Of a stretch of 64,000 nucleotides of DNA, positions 58,050 to 64,000 are shown in pieces (positions within the stretch are counted from its first letter, which is position 1; the number at the start of each line of letters is the position of its first letter). The stretch is from Streptomyces hygroscopicus (GTDB lineage: Bacteria > Actinomycetota > Actinomycetes > Streptomycetales > Streptomycetaceae): assembly GCA_002021875.1 (NCBI GenBank), contig CP018627.1:5642001-5706000 (forward strand), given 5' to 3'. The notes beneath the pieces are model-generated. The model saw nothing but the letters and a program-made list of their open reading frames with translations, did not search any database and had not been told where the DNA came from. A program made the position numbers and the translations under genes.

Positions 58050-58919
58050 TCAGTCCTTCACGGCGCCGCCGAGACCGGAGACCAGTCGGCGCTGTACGAG
58101 GACGAAGAAGATCAGCACGGGGATGGTCATGACGGTGGACGCCGCCATGATGCCTCCCCAGTCGTTGCCCTCGGCCTTGAAGAAGACCAGCAGCGCCATC
58201 GGAAGGGTGGAGTTCTCGGTCGCGCTGATGATGAAGGACTTGGCGAACAGGAAGTCGTTCCAGGTGGAGATGAAGGAGAAGACGCTCGTCGCGACCAGTC
58301 CGGGGAAGACCAGCGGGAAGAGGATCTGCCACAGGAAGCGGGAGCGGCTGGCCCCGTCGAGATAGGCCGCCTCCTCCAGCGCCTCGGGCACGGCCTTGAC
58401 GAAGCCGCGCAGCATCCAGATGGCGAACGGCAGCGAGAAGGCGATATGCGGCAGGATCAGCGAGCCCAGGGTGTTGAGCCCGATCCCCGGCACCGACTCC
58501 CCCAGATCGCGCATCAGGAAGAACAGCGGGATGGTCAGCGCCTCGATCGGCACCATCTGCGCGACCAGGAACATGATCAGCAGCGTGGTGCGGAAGCGGA
58601 ACCGGAAGCGGGCGACCGCCGTCGCCGCGAGGAAGGCGATCAGCGCCGAGGCGACCACCACCACCGCGGCCACCAAGAGGCTGTTGAGGAAGTAGCGCCC
58701 GAAGTCCTCCTGCTGGAAGACGCGCCGGAAGGAGTCCAGCGACGGGGCCGTCGTCCACGGCCGGGGCTCGGTGGACTGGATCTCCCCCTCGGGCTTGAAG
58801 GCCGAGAGCACCATCCAGTACAGCGGGAAGGCGACCACGGCCGCCACGATCAGGGCGGTGGCCTCGGCGGCGAAGCGCCAGGGACGGCGGATGCGCAGCG
58901 AGACGCGCGAGTGGCTCAC
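58050..58919 (-). CDS. Sugar ABC transporter permease (MalG type)
   Basis: A 289-residue inner-membrane permease, GTG start overlapping the upstream permease stop by four bases. It has six helices; the EAA loop is EALEEAAYLDGASRSRFLWQ, which docks the ATPase. It ends with RRLVSGLGGAVKD, usual for MalG-like proteins. No ATPase gene is in the operon; as in other Streptomyces sugar systems a shared MsiK-type ATPase probably serves it. Confidence 0.94.
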   Translation of the reverse strand: MSHSRVSLRIRRPWRFAAEATALIVAAVVAFPLYWMVLSAFKPEGEIQSTEPRPWTTAPSLDSFRRVFQQEDFGRYFLNSLLVAAVVVVASALIAFLAATAVARFRFRFRTTLLIMFLVAQMVPIEALTIPLFFLMRDLGESVPGIGLNTLGSLILPHIAFSLPFAIWMLRGFVKAVPEALEEAAYLDGASRSRFLWQILFPLVFPGLVATSVFSFISTWNDFLFAKSFIISATENSTLPMALLVFFKAEGNDWGGIMAASTVMTIPVLIFFVLVQRRLVSGLGGAVKD

Positions 58920-59914
58920 AGTTCTTCTCCCTGGCGTCGCAGCAGCCGCAGATACACCAGCGTCACGACCAGCAGGATCAGCAGCATCACCACGCCGATC
59001 GCCGAGCCCAGGCTGTACTGCGAGGACGCGAACGCCTTCTGGTACGCGTACACGTTGAGCACCATGTTCTGGCGCGCGATCCCGCCGCCGTCGGTCATGA
59101 CGTAGATCTGGGTGAAGACCTTGAAGTCCCAGATGATGGACTGGATGGTCACCACGACGAGGATCGGCCGCAGCATCGGCGCCATGATGGTGCGCCAGAT
59201 CCGCCAGGTGGAGGCGCCGTCGAGGGCGGCGGCCTCCAGCACCTCGGTGGGGATGGACTTGATACCCGCGTAGACGGTGACCATCACGAACGGGAACGAG
59301 CACCATACGACCTCGAACAGCACCAGGGCGAAGGCGCTGTAGCGGTCGTAGGTCCAGGAGTAGTTCTCGAACCCGGAGAGCCCGAACCACACCAGGATCT
59401 TGTTCACCGGCCCGAAGTCGGGGTCGAAGAGGAAGACCCAGACCGTCGAGCCGGTGATCGCCGGGGTGGCCCAGGCGCCGAGCGCGGCCAGCATCAGCGC
59501 CAGCCGCGGAATGGCCCGTACGCGCGTCAGCAGCACCGCGAGCGCACAGCCGACGGCGAGGGTCGACACCACGCAGACGGCGGCGAAGAGCAGGGTGGCG
59601 ACGACGACGTTCCAGAACTCGCCGTCGCGGAACAGCTCGGCGTAGTTGGCGAATCCCTCGAAGGTGGTGGGTTCACCGCCGCTGACCTGCGCCTGGGTGT
59701 ACTCCAGGAAGGAAATCAGGCCGAGCTGGTAGATCGGGTAGATGAGCAGCCCGCCCAGGACGACGAGCGCCGGGGCGAGATAGAGCCAGGGCGTCCAGGC
59801 TCCCCGCCGGGAGCCCTTCCCGGCTCGGCGCCCGGCCGGGACGACGGGTCCCGGCCGGGACCGGCGGCCCTTGGCGGGGGCGCGCCGGGCGTGCTGTGCG
59901 GTGCCGGAGATCAC
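58916..59914 (-). CDS. Sugar ABC transporter permease (MalF type)
   Basis: 332 residues with a basic cytosolic N-terminus (RRAPAKGRRSRPGP) and six helices. The EAA loop is EVLEAAALDGASTWRIWRTI. The ATG overlaps the binding-protein stop (ATGA), so the ABC genes are translated together. Paired with the MalG-type subunit. Confidence 0.94.
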   Translation of the reverse strand: MISGTAQHARRAPAKGRRSRPGPVVPAGRRAGKGSRRGAWTPWLYLAPALVVLGGLLIYPIYQLGLISFLEYTQAQVSGGEPTTFEGFANYAELFRDGEFWNVVVATLLFAAVCVVSTLAVGCALAVLLTRVRAIPRLALMLAALGAWATPAITGSTVWVFLFDPDFGPVNKILVWFGLSGFENYSWTYDRYSAFALVLFEVVWCSFPFVMVTVYAGIKSIPTEVLEAAALDGASTWRIWRTIMAPMLRPILVVVTIQSIIWDFKVFTQIYVMTDGGGIARQNMVLNVYAYQKAFASSQYSLGSAIGVVMLLILLVVTLVYLRLLRRQGEEL

Positions 59915-61248
59915 TGCTGGAATGCCTCGTCCATCTTCTTCGCGGCGTCCTTGGTGGCGGTCTCCACGTTCTTACGGCCGCTGACGATCTCCTGGAACAT
60001 GGTGGGCAGGATGAGCTGCGCGTCGATGGCCGCCCAGCCGGGCGAGGCGGGCACGAACTTGGCGCTGTCGTTGAGGGTCTTCACGAAGGGCTTGACGAAG
60101 GGGTCCTTCTGCGCGACATCGCCGCGCACATCGGTGAAGGTCGGCAGGAAGCCCATGGCGTCGTAGAGCTTGCGCTGGGTCTTCTTCCCGGAGAGCGTCT
60201 GCAGCAGGTCCACGGCGAGGGTGCGGTGCGTGGTGCTCTTGAGCACCCCGACGTTGTTACCGCCCGCGAAGGCCGGGGCGATGTCGCCCTTCTTCACGCC
60301 CGGCAGCGGCACGACCTTGTACTTGCCCTTGACCTTGCCCGCCTCGATGGCCTGACGGCTGAAGTCGCCGCCGATCGCCATGCCCGCCTTGCCCGAGGCG
60401 AACGCCTCGACGGTGTCGTTGCCGCCCCACTGGGCGCACTTGGCGGCCGGGCAGTTGTCGTTGCCGAAGAGCGAGGTGTACGCCTTGACGCCCTTCTGGG
60501 CGTCGGCGCTGTCGATGGCCGCCTCGTACTCGTTCGAGCCGAACTTGCCCTTCTCGCTGGCGAGATCGCCGCCGTTGGCCCAGATGAAGGGCATCGCGCC
60601 GTAGGTGTAGGCGCCGCCGACCGCGAGACCGTACAGATCCGACCGCTCCGAGCGGATCCTCTTCGCGGTCGCAATCAATTCGTCCTGGGTGGTCGGGGGC
60701 TCCAGGTCGAGGTCCTTGAAGACGTCCGTCCGGTAGTACAGCGCCCGGACACCGACGAAGAGCGGAGCGCCGTAGACCTTGCCGCCGATGGTCAGCGAGT
60801 ACTTCGCGGTGGGGTCGATGTTCGTCGAGTCACCCCAGGCGCCGAACTCCTTGCTGATGTCCAGCAGTCCGCCGTCCTTGACGTAGCCGGCGGTGTCGGT
60901 GTTGCCGTACTCGATGACGTCGGGAGCGCTCTTGGGGTCGTTGAAAGCCGCCTTGATCTTCTGCGCCCGGGTGTCGATCGGGATGTAGGTCACCTCGACC
61001 TCGGTCCCGTCGTGCTCCTTCTCGAAACCGGCGACCGCCTCGTCGATCACCTTCTTCTTGGGCGCGTTGTTGACCTCCTGGAAGAGCCAGACACGCAGCT
61101 TGCCGCTCTTCTCGTCCTTGTCGGAGCTGTTGTCGGAGGTGGAGGGAGCGCATCCGGTTGCGGCCAGCCCCGCCAGGGTCAGTGCCGCCACGGGCACGGT
61201 GACGCGGGAGGACAAGCGGGAGAACACGGAGAGATGGGACGACTTCAT
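59911..61248 (-). CDS. Sugar-binding lipoprotein of the ABC transporter
   Basis: About 445 residues. The signal peptide ends in a lipobox (LAATGC, Cys about residue 33), followed by a Ser/Asp-rich linker and a cluster-B solute-binding domain (KLRVWLFQEV; DVIEYGNTDTAGYVKDGGLL). With a GH20 hexosaminidase in the operon, the ligand is probably GlcNAc or chitobiose-like. The start MKSSHLSVF at 61248 gives a normal signal length; the longer frame to 61290 overlaps the operator repeat. Confidence 0.94.
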   Translation of the reverse strand: MKSSHLSVFSRLSSRVTVPVAALTLAGLAATGCAPSTSDNSSDKDEKSGKLRVWLFQEVNNAPKKKVIDEAVAGFEKEHDGTEVEVTYIPIDTRAQKIKAAFNDPKSAPDVIEYGNTDTAGYVKDGGLLDISKEFGAWGDSTNIDPTAKYSLTIGGKVYGAPLFVGVRALYYRTDVFKDLDLEPPTTQDELIATAKRIRSERSDLYGLAVGGAYTYGAMPFIWANGGDLASEKGKFGSNEYEAAIDSADAQKGVKAYTSLFGNDNCPAAKCAQWGGNDTVEAFASGKAGMAIGGDFSRQAIEAGKVKGKYKVVPLPGVKKGDIAPAFAGGNNVGVLKSTTHRTLAVDLLQTLSGKKTQRKLYDAMGFLPTFTDVRGDVAQKDPFVKPFVKTLNDSAKFVPASPGWAAIDAQLILPTMFQEIVSGRKNVETATKDAAKKMDEAFQQ

Positions 61249-61267
61249 GAGGACCCTTAAACATTTG

Positions 61268-61288
61268 GCGTTGCAACATATGCAACGC
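61268..61288. promoter_or_regulatory. Inverted repeat before the sugar-binding protein gene
   Basis: Perfect 8-bp arms GCGTTGCA/TGCAACGC with a 5-nt spacer, 20 bp before the ATG. It is a candidate operator for a LacI- or ROK-type regulator not in the window. Confidence 0.55.
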
Positions 61289-61342
61289 ATGTTTCGCTCA
61301 GCACAATATGCGTGAGGCTAGGGAACCTTGAGCGACCCCACA

Positions 61343-61358
61343 AGAGGTCTGAACCACT
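61343..61358. promoter_or_regulatory. Candidate DasR site (dre)
   Basis: AGAGGTCTGAACCACT agrees with the dre consensus A(G/C)TGGTCTAGACCA(G/C)T at 13 of 16 positions. It lies about 95 bp upstream of the sugar-binding protein start. DasR represses GlcNAc/chitin uptake genes in Streptomyces, matching the operon content. Confidence 0.5.
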
Positions 61359-61405
61359 CCGTGACCAAATGAGCCGAACCACCGTGCGGCGAAACGAACT
61401 TCGCG

Positions 61406-61831
61406 CTAGCGACGCGGTAACTCTTCGCCCGGATAGGCGGGTTCAACATACGGCACGGCCTCTACCCGCGCACCCGCTTCCTCCAGGCGCGCGATCACCC
61501 GGTCCCAGTCGGGCCAGGTCTTCCGGATCCGCTCGAGGACGCGGTCGCTGGCCACCAGCACCACGTCACAGCCCGGGTCTGCCGCCCACTCCAGAAGTCT
61601 GGGAAGAGTCGGCTGCGCGACCGACATCACACAGCTCCCGGCGGGCCGGTAGCCCCGCTCGGCGGCCAGCCGCCCGCACTGTTCGAGCTGGGCGTCCCAG
61701 TCCTTCTCGAACTGGCAGTAGGCGCTGGCGCCTTCCGCATCGGGCTCGTCGACATCGGGCTCGTCGACCTCACGCGCCCCGAACACCAGATAGGCGGCCC
61801 GCGCCGCCCCGTTCTCCGTACGCCCGCTCAT
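61406..61831 (-). CDS. Hypothetical protein, possible resolvase-like fold
   Basis: 141 residues. It starts MSGRTENGAARAAYLVFGAR. The C-terminal half (CDVVLVASDRVLERIRKTWP; RVIARLEEAGARVEAVPY) resembles the alpha/beta fold of serine-resolvase N-terminal domains, but I see no catalytic Ser-Arg set. The acidic stretch EVDEPDVDEPDAEG is a small internal repeat. It could be a regulatory or nuclease-like protein; its function is unknown. Confidence 0.7.
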   Translation of the reverse strand: MSGRTENGAARAAYLVFGAREVDEPDVDEPDAEGASAYCQFEKDWDAQLEQCGRLAAERGYRPAGSCVMSVAQPTLPRLLEWAADPGCDVVLVASDRVLERIRKTWPDWDRVIARLEEAGARVEAVPYVEPAYPGEELPRR

Positions 61832-61885
61832 GGGCCGACCCTACTGGGGTCATCCGGCGCGCGGCAGGGCGCACAAACACGGCAT

Positions 61886-61924
61886 GCCCGGCCCGCGACC
61901 CCCGAGTGGGGTCGCGGGCCGGGC
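61886..61924 (-). terminator. Strong terminator after the DUF3039 gene
   Basis: Perfect 17-bp arms, GCCCGGCCCGCGACCCC on the left, with a CGAGT loop. Confidence 0.9.
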
Positions 61925-61976
61925 GAGCCGTCTGTCGCGCGAGGCTTTCCGTCAGGGCCTGGGGCCGACGGACCGG

Positions 61977-62264
61977 CTACTTCTTGCCGTCGCCGTCCTT
62001 GCCCTTGTCGCCGCCGGCGCCCATGCCCTCGAAGATCTCCTTGCACATGGGACACACCGGGTACTTCTTCGGGTCACGACCCGGGACCCAGACCTTGCCA
62101 CAGAGTGCGACGACGGGAGATCCGGAGAGGGCGCTCTCCATGATCTTGTCTTTCTGTACATAGTGGGCATAGCGCTCGTGGTCGCCGTCACCGTGCGACA
62201 CCTGAGGTGTCGGCTCAACGAGGGTCCCCGTGCCTGCCCCGCGCTCGGGCTCAAGAGTGCTCAT
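61977..62264 (-). CDS. DUF3039 zinc-ribbon-like protein
   Basis: 95 residues. The conserved core is RYAHYVQKDKIMESALSGSP then VALCGKVWVPGRDPKKYPVC, with CPMCKEIF; the Cys pattern (ALCGK, PVCPMC) suggests a small zinc-binding site. It has a Lys/Gly/Asp tail. It is widespread in actinobacteria and of unknown function. It lies 21 bp after yqgE in the same direction. Confidence 0.88.
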   Translation of the reverse strand: MSTLEPERGAGTGTLVEPTPQVSHGDGDHERYAHYVQKDKIMESALSGSPVVALCGKVWVPGRDPKKYPVCPMCKEIFEGMGAGGDKGKDGDGKK

Positions 62265-62285
62265 ACAGCCCTAGGGTACTCATGC

Positions 62286-62873
62286 CTAGTTGAGAGAAGG
62301 GTCGTCCGGATACGTGGCGACCATGGCCAGCTCACTGCGCTGGCGGCGCAGCACCGCGCGCCACAGCCGCTCGGGGGCGGGCGAGGACACATCGCCCGGT
62401 TCCGACTCCACCACGTACCACGCGCCCTCGGCGAGCTCGTCCTCCAGTTGCCCCGGCCCCCAGCCCGCGTAACCGGCGAAGATCCGCAAGGACCCCACGG
62501 CGGCCGCCAGCAGCTCCGGCGGCGCCTCCAGGTCGACCAGCCCGATCGCCCCGTGCACTCTGCGCCAGCCGAGTGGCCCGTCCTCGGTGCGCGCCGCGGA
62601 CCGCCCCGATTCGCCCGGGACGACGGCCACGCCCAGCGCGGAGTCCAGCGAGACCGGACCGCCCTGGAAGACCACCCCCGGCTCCCCGGCCAGCTCGGCC
62701 CACGACTCCAGGATGTCGCCCACCCCCACCGGGGTCGGGCGGTTCAGGACCACACCGAGCGAGCCCTCCTCGTCGTGATCGAGGAGGAGCACCACCGCGC
62801 GGTCGAAATTCGGGTCAGCAAGCGCCGGTGTCGCGACAAGCAGCCGTCCTGTGAGCGAGGACACCTCGGTCAT
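62286..62873 (-). CDS. YqgE/AlgH family protein
   Basis: About 195 residues of the UPF0301 family. MTEVSSLTGRLLVATPALAD opens it, and LLDHDEEGSLGVVLNRPTPV and FAGYAGWGPGQLEDELAEGA are the family motifs. The biochemical role is not settled. The start at 62873 (MTEVSS) is preferred to 62891. It is divergent from murA across 255 bp. Confidence 0.92.
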   Translation of the reverse strand: MTEVSSLTGRLLVATPALADPNFDRAVVLLLDHDEEGSLGVVLNRPTPVGVGDILESWAELAGEPGVVFQGGPVSLDSALGVAVVPGESGRSAARTEDGPLGWRRVHGAIGLVDLEAPPELLAAAVGSLRIFAGYAGWGPGQLEDELAEGAWYVVESEPGDVSSPAPERLWRAVLRRQRSELAMVATYPDDPSLN

Positions 62874-63128
62874 GGCCACATGATCCCCCATATCCGGGCC
62901 GGAGGGGGAGTGGAAGACGAGTCCCGTATGAGAGCAGGTCGGGGCGCAAGACAGCAGATGCGGCGCACGTGACTGTGGGCTCTTCGAGAGGGACGGAACG
63001 TGTTGCAGCCCACTCGGGAGGACTCAATGCGCGCAAGAGCCTTACGGAGGCGGTCTCCAGGGCCATTACTCTTGCCCTTTGGCCCCTGTGCCTTTTGGCC
63101 CCTGCCCGTCTCAGGAACGCGAGACCCG

Positions 63129-64000
63129 ATGACCCGCTCGAACGATGTCCTGCTCGTCCACGGCGGCACCCCGCTCGAAGGCGAGATCCGTGTCCGCGGC
63201 GCGAAGAACCTCGTGCCGAAGGCCATGGTGGCCGCCCTGCTCGGCAGTGGGCCCAGCAGGCTGCGCAACGTCCCCGACATCCGCGATGTGCGGGTGGTGC
63301 GCGGGCTGCTGCAGCTGCACGGCGTGACGGTGCGCCCCGGTGACGAGTCCGGTGAGCTGGTGCTCGACCCCACGCATGTGGAGAGCGCCAATGTCGCCGA
63401 CATCGACGCGCACGCCGGTTCCTCGCGGATCCCGATCCTCTTCTGCGGCCCGCTGCTGCACCGTCTCGGCCACGCCTTCATCCCGGGCCTGGGCGGCTGT
63501 GACATCGGCGGCCGGCCGATCGACTTCCACTTCGACGTACTGCGCCAGTTCGGGGCGACGATCGAGAAGCGGGCGGACGGGCAGTACCTGGAGGCCCCGC
63601 AGCGGCTGCGCGGCACCAAGATCCGGCTGCCGTACCCCTCGGTGGGCTCCACCGAGCAGGTGCTGCTGACGGCGGTGCTCGCCGAGGGTGTGACGGAACT
63701 CTCCAACGCGGCGGTCGAGCCGGAGATCGAGGACCTCATCTGCGTGCTGCAGAAGATGGGCGCCATCATCTCCATGGACACCGACCGCACGATCCGGATC
63801 ACCGGTGTCGACAAGCTCGGCGGCTACAACCACCGCGCCCTCCCGGACCGCCTGGAGGCCGCCTCCTGGGCGAGCGCGGCGCTGGCGACCGAGGGCAGCA
63901 TCTATGTGCGCGGCGCCCGGCAGCGCGAGATGATGACCTTCCTGAACACCTACCGCAAGGTGGGCGGCGCCTTCGACATCGGCGACGAGGGCATACGGTT
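63129..64000 (+). CDS. murA: UDP-N-acetylglucosamine 1-carboxyvinyltransferase MurA, 5' part
   Basis: First committed enzyme of peptidoglycan synthesis; adds enolpyruvate from PEP to UDP-GlcNAc. 290 codons are visible before the window ends. RGAKNLVPKAMVAALL near the start holds the conserved Lys-Asn; the catalytic Cys is in LGGCDIGGRPIDFH (GGCxIG), which also marks fosfomycin sensitivity. It starts MTRSNDVLLVHGG. Identity is certain by motif and order. Confidence 0.95.
   Translation, partial: MTRSNDVLLVHGGTPLEGEIRVRGAKNLVPKAMVAALLGSGPSRLRNVPDIRDVRVVRGLLQLHGVTVRPGDESGELVLDPTHVESANVADIDAHAGSSRIPILFCGPLLHRLGHAFIPGLGGCDIGGRPIDFHFDVLRQFGATIEKRADGQYLEAPQRLRGTKIRLPYPSVGSTEQVLLTAVLAEGVTELSNAAVEPEIEDLICVLQKMGAIISMDTDRTIRITGVDKLGGYNHRALPDRLEAASWASAALATEGSIYVRGARQREMMTFLNTYRKVGGAFDIGDEGIR

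Noticed and set aside
56308..58758. One 816-codon frame joining permease DNA and the GH20 enzyme
   Set aside because: Residues before MTHDAAG are the wrong-frame translation of the MalG-type permease; a ribosome site precedes the true start.
56308..61248. Assignment as dasABC-dasD or ngcEFG
   Set aside because: Gene content is similar, but the position next to yqgE/murA and the sequences do not let me claim either name; only the candidate dre site supports a link.

Overview
This is a high-GC actinobacterial chromosome segment, almost certainly Streptomyces. Codon third positions are nearly all G or C, genes are joined by ATGA/GTGA/TGATG overlaps, GTG and TTG starts are common, rare TTA (bldA-type) codons appear in only a few genes, and the gene families and dispersed palindromic repeats are typical of the genus. 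From memory, the conserved backbone (cysM-cysO-mec, clpS, pncB, M6 protease, GlcD-like oxidase, hppD, helicase, hexosaminidase/ABC operon, yqgE, murA) follows the usual Streptomyces core order; the accessory blocks sit between these anchors.

Layout. 1-1189 (minus): a sulfur-carrier cysteine pathway, mec, a 38-residue cysteine leader peptide, cysO and the start of cysM. 1270-3817: amino-acid permease, DUF2017 gene and clpS. 3901-5891: NAD salvage genes pncB and pncA. 6027-12476: secreted M6 metalloprotease and three tandem RDD membrane proteins. 12780-14905: MmyB-type regulator and zinc alcohol dehydrogenase. 15003-19770: a coupled graspetide (ATP-grasp RiPP) island with XRE regulator, HATPase, tiny coupled ORF, precursor tgmA (with a TTA codon), maturase tgmB, isoaspartyl-methyltransferase-like tgmC and a MazG-like gene cut off at the island edge. 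19808-27134: GlcD-like oxidase, Tat-exported TagC-like propeller protein, DHA2 exporter, and a decayed reductase / dienelactone hydrolase / MBL cluster. 27335-31497: hppD with a divergent Lrp regulator, then an ArsR-small protein-MFS operon under a long inverted repeat. 31436-38096: Lon-type protease, IclR regulator, helicase, Doc/RHH toxin-antitoxin pair, MFS transporter. 38401-42166: YeiH exporter and cysteine-dioxygenase-like gene, a LysR regulator and an alpha/beta hydrolase. 42398-43989: a tRNA-Cys gene whose 3' part is repeated 1.5 kb downstream, enclosing a PAS-PP2C phosphatase (an integrase-less islet). 44310-49391: a one-module NRPS (C-A-T-TE) and a GntA/YqcI-type heme N-hydroxylase homologue. 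49444-55983: polysaccharide deacetylase and a three-subunit xanthine-dehydrogenase-like operon with odd features. 56308-61248: GH20 hexosaminidase and a sugar ABC transporter with a candidate DasR site. 61406-64000: small conserved genes, yqgE and the start of murA.

The most interesting system is the graspetide island: a precursor with an Asp-Gly in its putative core, next to an ATP-grasp ligase and an isoaspartyl-methyltransferase homologue, predicts an ester/amide cross-linked peptide carrying an aspartimide. Other points of note are the leaderless cysteine leader peptide, the tRNA-Cys islet, the NRPS/GntA neighbourhood with a 97 percent identical scar copied from the xanthine dehydrogenase gene, and several enzymes missing a canonical catalytic residue (Doc, the molybdenum subunit, the alpha/beta hydrolase).
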